This document shows positions 55,576-64,000 of a stretch of 64,000 bases of DNA, piece by piece. The notes below the pieces were generated by a model. The model did not search any database, had not been told where the DNA came from, and saw only the letters and a list, made by a program, of their open reading frames with translations. The stretch spans positions 30,819,373 to 30,883,372 of the forward strand of contig NC_132883.1 in NCBI RefSeq assembly GCF_030463535.1, written 5' to 3'. Both the position numbers and the translations under genes were made by a program. The stretch comes from Salminus brasiliensis (taxonomy: Eukaryota; Chordata; Actinopteri; Characiformes; Bryconidae). Numbering within the stretch: the first letter of the stretch is position 1; each line of letters opens with the position of its first letter.

Positions 55576-56114
55576 CTTTTCACCTGAGCCGCCTGGGGTA
55601 CATCGTTCTCTCCGGGAACATAAAGAAGGTGCCAGACCAGGACTGACTGACCCCTCCCAGTCACACTGTCAGGTTAATGAACTGCATAATTGGCAGGTAA
55701 GTGATTTACATGTTTCCACCCATTTATTCTGTCACATTTCTGCTTCTATTAAAACGTAATAGATCAGTGATACTCTGAGCATTTCACTCAAATCCTGCAG
55801 TATTGAGACTGTCATGGTTTGTAATTGTAACGTCGGAAAATCTGCTTTAAAAATCTTATTAGAATTTATATAAATTCTTCCATCTTTCCAAGTACAAGCA
55901 GTTCTACTGTTAAATTTGGGCTGTTAAATATACGATCTCTAGCCCCTAAAGCAGCCATTGTCAATGAAGTTATTTTAAATTGGGTGAAATTGGGTAATAG
56001 AACAGTAAAACACTGGTTTTATAGTCTCCATACATTGCCCCCTGAGTTTACTAGGAAGTGACTTATTGGGGGCTTTCAGTCTAAACCTTAACCTACAGTC
56101 TAAACACTACAATG
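55576..56114 (+). pseudogene. SGNH C-terminal tip, tail, module-R scrap
   Basis: Copy of 33,311-33,850. Confidence 0.5.
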
Positions 56115-56582
56115 TCACAGTGGAAACTGACAGCTGAAATCTGAGAGAGCTTTTTGTATCCTTCCCCTAAACCATGATGTTGAACGATCTTTGTTTTCAG
56201 GTCATTTGTGAGTTGTTTTGAGGCTCCCATGTTTCCACTCTTCAGAGAAGAAGAGGAGAAAAACTTGCAACTGGCCACTTTAACCTCCTTCTCATAATTG
56301 GATTCACCTGTATATGTAGGTCAAGGGTCAATGAGCTTAGAAAACAAATTTAGTGTTTTAATAGTTTGTGCTAAAGGTATTCAAATCAATAAAACAAGGG
56401 TGCCCACATTTATGCACCTGCCTAATTTTGTTTAAATAATTATTGCACACTTTCTGTAAATCCTATAAACTTCATTTCTCTTCTCAAATATCACTGTGTT
56501 CATCTACTTTGATGTATTCAACTGAAATTGATGATCTGAATAACCATTAATTTTATAAAGGAAAATCGTCAAAATTATCATA
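56115..56582 (-). mobile_element. Tc1/mariner family B N-terminus
   Basis: Copy of 33,851-34,335, but the last bases before the L2 join are deleted (ATCATAG joined to TTTTTACACC). Confidence 0.75.
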
Positions 56583-56975
56583 GTTTTTACACCTTACAAC
56601 CCTCCACGTACACTCCGCTCACAAGATGCTGGCCTATTATCGGTCCAACATATTAGAAAAACCAGTGCAGGAGGAAGAGCGTTCTTTTATAAAGCCCCCA
56701 ACTTTGGAACAACCTCCCTGTTAATGTACAGGAATCAGACACACTCTCAGTCTTTAAATCTGGAGTAAAAACTTCTCTCTTTACACCAGCTTTCAGAGAA
56801 CTCTCCAGTTCTGTGTTCTGTCCTGCTCTGATTACAGTTCACCACTATTCTGTCCTGCTCTGATTACAGGCTGTTTATTACTATTATTGTGGTTGTGTCT
56901 CTAACTATTTCTGCTACAGGTCTACAGGGCACTAAAGGTAAAGCTTGTTCTAATCTTCTTCATTTTCTCTCTCTC
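56583..56975 (+). mobile_element. L2-clade LINE 3' end
   Basis: Copy of 34,336-34,715. Confidence 0.65.
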
Positions 56976-57655
56976 CTCATGTCCTGAGCTGCCTGTCTGG
57001 AGTTGCCCTTTTTTGGTTCAGTTTCTGTCTTGGTACTTTAATGGGGGACTTGGTACTATTTTTGTGGCTATGTCTTTTTATTTGTTTTATCTTCTGTGTT
57101 TTTACTCAGGAGCTCTTCAGGAGGTCGTCAAGATCCATTACGGCAGATCCAGCTGCTGTTGTAGAGGCAGTCCAAACTCCACTGGCGGAAGACAAGGCTG
57201 GGGGCTGCCCGTCACCTCCATCGTGACCGCGGGGGACACAGAGGGTCAGCTTCTCCTCTCCCGCGCCTGAGAGGGCCTGGAAGTGTCAGCGTGGCTGGGA
57301 AAAGCCGAGGACTGTTCCACCACTTCAGCCGTTTTTCACATCTGCCAGCTGGTTCGAGGACCTCAGCTCTTCACCTCACCCGAGTCCTCAGGGCGGTGTT
57401 CTCACTCTTGGAGATTCTTCTGTAAAAACCCTGAACAGTAATGCTGCGGTCTCCTGTTTTGCAGGTGCCCGTGTTCCGGACATTGCAAGGTGGCTTTGTC
57501 ACCATCGTTCTCCACTATTCTCCTGATGCAGCTTGGCCCTGAAGAAGCACTGCTGTACACTTCTGTACACTGTTCAGAAAAAGTCAGACACCAGGATCAT
57601 CGTCTTTAACCCCCCCAGACACCCCCCCTCCCTTCCGCCCACTTACTGACAAGTG
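56976..57655 (+). pseudogene. SGNH relic with acceptor-like start (X2)
   Basis: Copy of 34,716-35,400: acceptor-like TTTTTACTCAG, ELFRRSSRSITADPAAVVEA, L-G-D-S-S. One extra G near 57,203 breaks the long pre-domain frame that is open in X1. Confidence 0.65.
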
Positions 57656-58400
57656 TAACTGACTGACTGTACAGCAAGGTGTTTTTGTCAGACTCCGTTC
57701 TGAAGTCTTCCACCGGCGTTACGTTTACTGCAGGATTAAAGTGTTTCTCTACATTCCTAAGACTGACTGATTGAGTTGATTCTTTAAGTGCAGAGAAGCA
57801 AATCCCACTACCACAGTTTTGGAGGTTCCACCGAGATCCCAATATTCCTCTGGGTCCAGAGTTTTCAGAGACAGGATCAGAAACAGACAGAGGCGGCCGC
57901 CGTCATCCCAATGAGTGATTCTGAGTCAATTCAGGCACTCTACTGACTCCGAGACTCTGTACCCGAGGTGACTGTGCCAAATAAGCTAGTGAGTACAACA
58001 GTTTCAGTACTTATGAAGGAGTCAGTACCCATATCCATCAGTACGGACACAATTCTAACAGTGGATGTTTCAGGCTTACCACTCAACATTTTTGCAGTCC
58101 TGTGAAGGTGAAATTGGGTAATAGATCAGTAAAACACAAAATTTACTAGAACGTGACTTATTGGGAGCTTTCAGTCTAAACCTACAATGTACAGATTCAG
58201 GTTTTTCTGCTGCCCTAGTATAGGTCTATTCCTCTTAAAATAGACCCAGTAGAATATTCTTGATCTGACAGAGCAGAGAACCTGATGCGTTACATGGAGC
58301 TCTGTCCAAGGCTGAATAGAAGAATCCTCCATTTTTACATTGTTTTATTTGTCTCCAGATGGTTTTGATGAACATACTGTACAGTACTCTCTCCCTGACC
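57656..58400 (-). repeat. Module R and B leader (X2)
   Basis: Copy of 35,401-35,967, continuing into the B leader that X1 has lost. Confidence 0.5.
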
Positions 58401-58610
58401 GTTGTGTGTTTCTATCTGCGTTTACTCTGGAGGAACTTGGCGACCCCGGAGGTGTAAGATCTCCAGGTGCTCTGCAAGGAGGTCGTTAAGCTTGACTGCT
58501 GCTGTTGTAGAGGCAGTCCAAACTCCACCGACTGAAGACGAGGCTGGAGGCTGCCTGTGGCCTGGAAAAGCAGAGGGTGCCTCCACCACCACAGACGGTT
58601 TTCACCTTAA
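58401..58610 (+). pseudogene. SGNH B relic, N-terminal part
   Basis: Pre-domain and the start of the linker, then joined at about 58,611 to L1. Block I onward is missing. Confidence 0.55.
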
Positions 58611-59057
58611 CTTAATCCGAGCACTAAGCAATACATTTTATCTGCAAGGCACAAATCTTTCAAAGCCCTCAAATCAGGAGTGAATTAACCGAATTTCTTA
58701 TGTTGAATCGGGGTTCAGTGGATGATCAGAGGTTTGTTGGGAGCAGTGAATGATTTCTTTAGGAATAATTCTATTGCATTTGATTTGTCCCTTTTTTTTG
58801 CCTTTGTCACCAAGAAGCAATGATGCTTTTTACAGCCTCTATATTCAGAAGCCATATGTCCCAAAGGAAACCTTAAATATTGCCCCCTTTTTCCATTCCT
58901 TAGATTTGCCACAATTGTCCACTGACGAGGCATCTTATTTAGATCAGGATATTTCTACTCTAGAATTAAAAGACTCTCTGTCAGATGAAAAAAGGGAAGT
59001 AGCCAGGATTGGACGGCATGACGAGTTTAATTCATTCTTCTAGCTTCATTCTTATTC
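58611..59057 (+). mobile_element. LINE-1 ORF2 fragment (pre-RT)
   Basis: A 97-codon frame with FFHSLDLPQLSTDEASYLDQ, as at 51,522. Confidence 0.7.
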
Positions 59058-59095
59058 TTCAGCAGGGATAATTTAGCTCAGTTATCCCTGCTGAA
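59058..59095. repeat. Perfect 14-bp hairpin
   Basis: Same arms as 12,596-12,632, with a 10-base loop. Confidence 0.95.
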
Positions 59096-59505
59096 ATTAG
59101 CAGCAACAACATCATGAAATTCCTTGGATTTTTAGTGTAATATTCTCTGTTTTATCATTAATGTCAGTCCCAAACCACAGCGATGGACAATGATGAATGC
59201 TGCACTACATACCTACAGTACTTTAGCTCCGTTACAGAAGACGATTTGCTCAATATAATGAGCTCCTCTAAATCGTCATCATGTAGATTAGAGCCGGTAC
59301 AAACACCGCTGTTTAAACAGGCACTGCCAAAGGTTGGTAAACCATTAATTGACATAGTTAATGCATCTCTTGGGATGAAATCTCTTGACCTAAATCTCTT
59401 AAATTGGCGATTATAAAGCCCATTATTAAAAAGCCTAATCTGGACCCCCATGACCTGGCCAGTTGTAGACCAAGTTCTAATCTACCCTTCGTCGCCAACA
59501 TTTTA
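59096..59505 (+). mobile_element. L2-clade RT fragment
   Basis: Copy of 36,141-36,545 with the same frameshift after LGMKSLD. Confidence 0.75.
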
Positions 59506-60067
59506 GTTCTCTCCCCCCTCATTTCCTGAGCTGCCTGTCTGGCGTTGCCCTTTTTTTGGGTCAGTTCCTGTGTTTTGGTATCGGGCCTGTCCCGCTACTC
59601 AGCAGAGTTCCAACACAACCATCCTAACACCCCCCACCCCCCCTCTCTCTCTCGTACTGAGATGCCCTGCCATGGAGGTGTCCATTGATCCATGTTCCAG
59701 AATCAGGCCTGTCCCTCTACTCAGCAGAGCTTTTTTACACAAGTCTCCTAACCCTTTCTTTCTTCCTTTCGTTTCTCTCTTTATCTCTTTTGCATGTGCT
59801 GTGGTGCCCTGTTCCTCCTGCTGTGCCCTGATGTTTGCTCAGATACACATACTTAATCAGCACTTTAACATTAATGCTGATCATATGTCCAGCACCTACT
59901 CACAAACATACTTCATAACCTGCTCCTACATTAGCTATAGCTCTGCATTATCTCTCTGTTCAGCACCTACTCACACTCCTACTTCATAACCTGTTCCTAC
60001 AATAGCTATAGCTCTTCATTATCTCTCTGTTCAGCACCTACTCACACTCCTACTTCATAACCTGTCC
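59506..60067. repeat. Low-complexity segment and 71-base minisatellite
   Basis: C/CT tract near 59,630. The 71-base units start at 59,890, 59,961 and 60,032. Confidence 0.75.
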
Positions 60068-60946
60068 CCCACATAGTTTGTAATTGTAATGTCAGAATAT
60101 TGGTTTTAACATTGTTGTTGTTTAGGAGTTTATCATTTTAATATTTATATTAAATATTTGAGTCCTTGTTGCGACTGACTGCAGTGGTTATTACAACAGA
60201 TGTCCAGAATTCTTTAGGTAATTTGATCTCTACTAGCATTCACCTTTCCATATCAAATAGGCTTCTCCAATTTTTTAGATGTTGTGATCAAGGTGCTGAG
60301 GTCTCAAGCCTTATGCCTTTCTTTCTGATCAACTCCACCACTCTACTGACTCCGAGACTCTGTACCCGAGGTGACTGTAAGTAAATGAAATAGACTGTTT
60401 GCCTTACGAATTTAGAATAAACAGGAGGAGACGAAACGCCGTATTCTTAGACCTTCTGGTTACTTTAATCCGGATCCCTTTTGATATTTCAATTTTCAGA
60501 TTGGTTTTAGACCATTGACTTTTTGCAGCGATCCAGACTCAAAGGACAAAGATGTCCAAAGCATTGCCTTGAGATCATTTCAGTCTCACGGTTGTCTTCG
60601 AAACTTCAAATTTTAATAAATTTGGATCCCTGAAAAAGTCTCTGGTTTGATCAACCCTGAGAATCAAAATATTCAGACAATGACTGAAAATCCCTTGCTG
60701 TGAACTCTGTGCCATTATCTGAACAAATACATTTATTGTTCCATATGGAGAAAAGTCAGTCCAGCATCACTCTGTAGCTTCTACACTTTCACCCTTCATT
60801 TTCAGGAAGTTCACAGACTACACCAGAGTTATCCTCAGTAAACGCCAGAGTGTCTCTACAACCCCTTTTGCACCCTGGATCTATAGGAACAGCTAGGTCA
60901 GTATGTACTAGTTCAAGTACTGCTTTTGCTCGAGCATCAGGTTCTT
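60068..60946. other. Mixed remnants, no gene
   Basis: Copy of 37,111-37,990: unrecognised, gag-like start, copia sliver, A-leader end. Confidence 0.45.
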
Positions 60947-61212
60947 CAAAACACTGTTTTGAAAAAGCCAGACACCAGGATCATAGTCTTCTACCACGTG
61001 ACCACATAACGATTAATGAGCGAGCCATTTTCTCAGCTCTTCTCGCTCCACTGCGGGCTGCGGGACAGGTGCGTCTGTGCTGACTTAATGGACAACTAAG
61101 AGCTTTCGGCTGCATTCGGTTCTCTAACACCGAGATGAGCTTCACCTGAGCCGTCTGGGGTCTATTGTTCTCTCCAGGAACATCAAGAAGGTGCCAGGCC
61201 AGGACTGACTAG
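60947..61212 (+). pseudogene. SGNH C relic, C-terminal half (X3)
   Basis: Copy of 37,991-38,253. Confidence 0.6.
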
Positions 61213-62517
61213 TAGCTGTAGGGGTAGTGGTGGCTGGCAGAACCAGAACCAGACTATGCTGAATAGGATAAGGTGGGAGAAAATGTAGACAGTCTGTAAA
61301 GAGGATTTTGAAACCCAGTGAGGAACCCATTCTAAATGTAAGAATTTACTGGGAAATGAATTCTGTTCTGAATGATTTTGCTTTATTAATCATTGGCTGT
61401 TCAGATCAGTAATTTTATTTAAATAGATCGTGAAGCAGACGAACACAGTGATATTTGAGAAGTGAAATAAAGTAAATAGGATTTATAGAAAGTGCAATAA
61501 TTATTTAAATGAAATTAGGCAGGTGCATAAATTTGGACACCCCAACAGATGAATTACATCAATATTTATTAGATTCTCCTTTTTCAGAAATAACAGCCTC
61601 TAAACGCTTCCTATAGCTTCCAATGAGAGTCTGGATTCTGGTTGAAGGTATTGAAGGTATGGACCAAAACATCTGAACAGACTGACATCTGAATTCTCTG
61701 AGAGCTTTTTTTTGGCTGAAAGTTCAGGTAAATCTCTTCATAAGCTCCAGCTTGTTCAGAATGCTGCTGCCACGGAAATCTGATCATATTAGTCCAGTTC
61801 TTTCATCCTTACACTGGTTACCTGTTAAATTCAGTACAGATTATAAAATACTTCTAACATATTAATCTCTCGATGATCTGACCCCACATTATCTGGAGGA
61901 ACTTTTTACACCTTACAACCCTCCACGTACACTTTGCTCACAAGATGCTGGCCTATTATCAGTCCCACATATTAGAAAAACCAGTGCAGGAGGAAGAGCG
62001 TTCTTTTATAAAGCCCCCAACTTTGGAACAATCTCCCTGTTAATCTACAGGAATCAGACACACTCTCAGTCTTTAAATCTGGAGTAAAAACTTCTCTCTT
62101 TACACCAGCTTTCAGAGAACTCTCCAGTTGTGTGTTCTGTCCTGCTCTGATTACAGTTCACCACTGTTCTGTCCTGCTCTGATTACAGGCTGTTCATTAC
62201 TATTATTGTGGTTGTGTCTCTAACTATTTCTGCTACAGGTCTACAGGTCACTAAACGTAAAGCTTGTTCTAATCTTCATCTTTCTCTCAGAGAGGACTGT
62301 GTGGGAGTTGGTCAGATTTTATTGGAATAACGGAATCTTTTGTGTGATTCTTAAAATCTGTTTAGTCTTTATATAGTACATCATTACTTCAGCTAGAAAT
62401 ATTCATCTGTAAGTGATCGTGTCTCATTGATGCTTTTCAGACTAACACAGTTTCAGTTTCTCACTTGTATCTCAAACCTGTATCTGAAACAGCGTTTAAT
62501 GTTGTAGTGAGGATGTC
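61213..62517. mobile_element. SINE head, Tc1-B end, L2 3' end (X3)
   Basis: Copy of 38,254-39,561 with very few differences. Confidence 0.65.
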
Positions 62518-62856
62518 GTGGCAGATTATAGGAATATGATATTTATGCCACACAGCCACATGGTGCTGGTTTGGGGCAGTGCATGTCATCCTGGGAGGCA
62601 AACCTTCAGGAGGATCACAAGTGCTCCACTGCCAGCACCACCAGCTGATGTGGCCTCAACAAGTAAAGGCTCAGACACAGAGGTTGCCTACAAAGGGGAA
62701 GATGATGCACCCTCCTGTGCCAAGTCTGACCCTGTGAGCCAGTCAGTTCCCTCTACCAGTAGGAGTGCCTCCTGTCCCCCCTCAGGAAGTCCGGCAGCCA
62801 AAAGGAGAAGGCGTACTGACTCTGCAGAGGTGCTGGAGTTTCCTTGTGAAAACTAA
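62518..62856 (+). other. Small open frame with K-R-R-R-R tail (X3)
   Basis: A 112-codon frame, translation apparently identical to X2. The nucleotide differences I saw are silent (for example GCG/GCA and CCA/CCG), but they are too few to test selection. Confidence 0.3.
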
Positions 62857-63285
62857 GTCCTGCTAGTTACCTGCCCAACACCATTCTTTCAGTGAAGCTT
62901 CATGCTGTGGGGGTATATTTCAGGGTCTGGGACAGGGAGACTGGGTCAGGGTTGAGGGAAAGCTGAATGGAGTTCAGATATATTCTTAATGGAAACCTGA
63001 TCCAGAGCACACAGGACCTCAGACAGGGCAAAGATTCACCTTCCAACAAGACAATGACTCAAGACAACGCAGGAATGGCTTAGAGACGACTCTGTGAATA
63101 CTACTGAGTGGCCAACCAGAGCCCTGCCTTACACCCTATCAGAAATTTCTGGAGAGACCTAAAAAAGGCTGTCCACTGATGTCCCCATCCAACCTTACGG
63201 AGAGGATCTGCAGAGAAGAAAGGCAGAAAATCCCCAAATCCAGGTGAGCAAACCTTGTGGCATCATACCCATTTTAGTTTTTCTT
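62857..63285 (+). mobile_element. Tc1/mariner family C, 3'-trimmed (X3)
   Basis: Shares the CATAC|CCATTTTAG deletion with X2. Confidence 0.7.
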
Positions 63286-63610
63286 TTTTTTTTTTTCTTC
63301 TTTTTTTTTTATTTGCTTTGCTTTACTTTATCGTTACGGGATAAACATGGTGCTAGTGTCTAAAGCTGTATATTTTCCTTCATAATGCCACTTTTATTTA
63401 AGGTGTATGTGTCCTGATTAAGATTAAGTATAGAAAAAATGATCCTTTATATCTGTTATTATTTACAGTTATTAATTTGAGTTACTTTTAATAAGCTGTT
63501 AAATGGTTGTAAACACTGTTTTCTTAAACTAGTTGATCATTTTCAATTTCAAGAGTCTAAAAATATTTTTATTCGGGTTTAGGAGGGACTTTTATTTTGA
63601 CAGGATTTCG
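63286..63610. other. T-rich then AT-rich, no gene
   Basis: Same as 40,331-40,674. Confidence 0.6.
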
Positions 63611-63988
63611 TTCGCTATTCTGGTCAAGCGCCTTGAAACGTGATTGCGTAACGAGGCGTCACTTCCGGCGATCACGTGATCTCCGGTATGTTTGAGCGCG
63701 TGTTTGGATTCGGTTCTTCTTTAGAAGCTCGACTCGTGATTCGACACAGAGCGTCGAGCGACCGGCCCTCCTTTCTAGTCTTTACTCTCAGCTCTGTCTC
63801 CTTCCTCTGAGACAGCTGCTGTGATCCTGGAGCTCTCTGCTCCCTGTGCTGCTGTACAGTCCTCTGTCTCACGGAGGCTCGTCGTCTCCTCTCCCAAGAA
63901 GCAGCAGTGTGCAGCACAAACGAGCCCTTTAGAAACTGCTCAAGCTGTGTGACTGTGGGTGTCTTTCATTTAGAGTCTGTGACACAAA
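63611..63988 (+). promoter_or_regulatory. CpG-rich promoter-like segment (X3)
   Basis: ATTGCGTAAC, CACTTCCGG and ATCACGTGAT unchanged. Exon-like stretch to GTAAGC at 63,989, then the window ends. Confidence 0.45.
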
Positions 63989-64000
63989 GTAAGCTGCTGT

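Larger units (their letters stand above)
37991..60946. repeat. Large duplication unit X2
   Basis: Second copy of the X unit. The first 8.5 kb follows X1 24.56-33.8 kb and the last 6-8 kb follows X1 32.8-37.99 kb. Between them, about 46.5-55 kb has extra modules (copia, Tc1, L2, SGNH-B, L1, SINE) related to older copies elsewhere in the window. This suggests unequal exchange or nested duplication. Several long stretches of X1 and X2 are identical at the translated level, so the event is recent. Confidence 0.8.
60947..64000. repeat. Large duplication unit X3 (runs off the window)
   Basis: Third copy, matching X2 from 37,991 at a constant offset of about 22,956 bases with very few differences. 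It shares the X2 deletions near the copia/Tc1 pieces, so X2 and X3 are sisters. It continues beyond the right edge. Confidence 0.85.

Noticed and set aside
1-64000. A host protein-coding gene such as an immune or sex-determination gene
   Set aside because: No multi-exon set of clean coding blocks unrelated to the repeats was found on either strand.

Overview
The window looks like repeat-dense DNA from a teleost fish. The evidence is several Tc1/mariner families with fish-type termini, a tRNA-derived SINE, L2- and L1-type LINE fragments, Ty1/copia-type integrase fragments, microsatellites, and no bacterial-style coding. I see no intact host gene. The longest open frames (91-189 codons) lie inside repeat fragments.

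Almost everything is a mosaic of about a dozen recurring modules. The hallmark is a degenerate SGNH/GDSL-type esterase reading frame, present as roughly 30 full or partial relics, all on the + strand. The best relic (7,459-8,236) has a block-I G-D-S motif, a CFPGARVLD motif, an RIIV...PLTT segment, a block-V D-E-L-H motif and a stop, followed about 100 bases later by ATTAAA. Relics follow one of three leaders, called here A, B and C. Between them sit an unrecognised module (U), a module (R) with a conserved minus-strand frame, a gag-like zinc-knuckle module, minus-strand copia integrase, two partial Tc1 families (A on +, B on -), an L1 endonuclease piece, and L2 reverse-transcriptase and 3'-end pieces.

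Layout: 1-24.5 kb holds older, more diverged copies (for example 1.64-3.3 kb matches 20.09-21.75 kb, and 10.4-14 kb matches 18.2-21 kb). From 24,557 onward there are large, nearly identical duplications: X1 (24,557-37,990), X2 (37,991-60,946) and X3 (60,947-end). X2 is longer because 46.5-55 kb carries extra modules. X2 and X3 share several deletions relative to X1, so they are the more closely related pair.

The esterase relics may be ORF1 of a CR1/L2-clade LINE, several of which are known to encode an esterase. They could also be a degenerate amplified gene: in the X units the relic is preceded by a CpG-rich promoter-like segment, an exon-like stretch ending in GTAAGC, and an intron-like gap. 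The sequence alone does not decide between these. The clearest unusual observations are mutational: two micro-inversions, a templated tandem insertion, a perfect hairpin present or absent as a unit, and an internally deleted Tc1 transposase that stays open for 182 codons.
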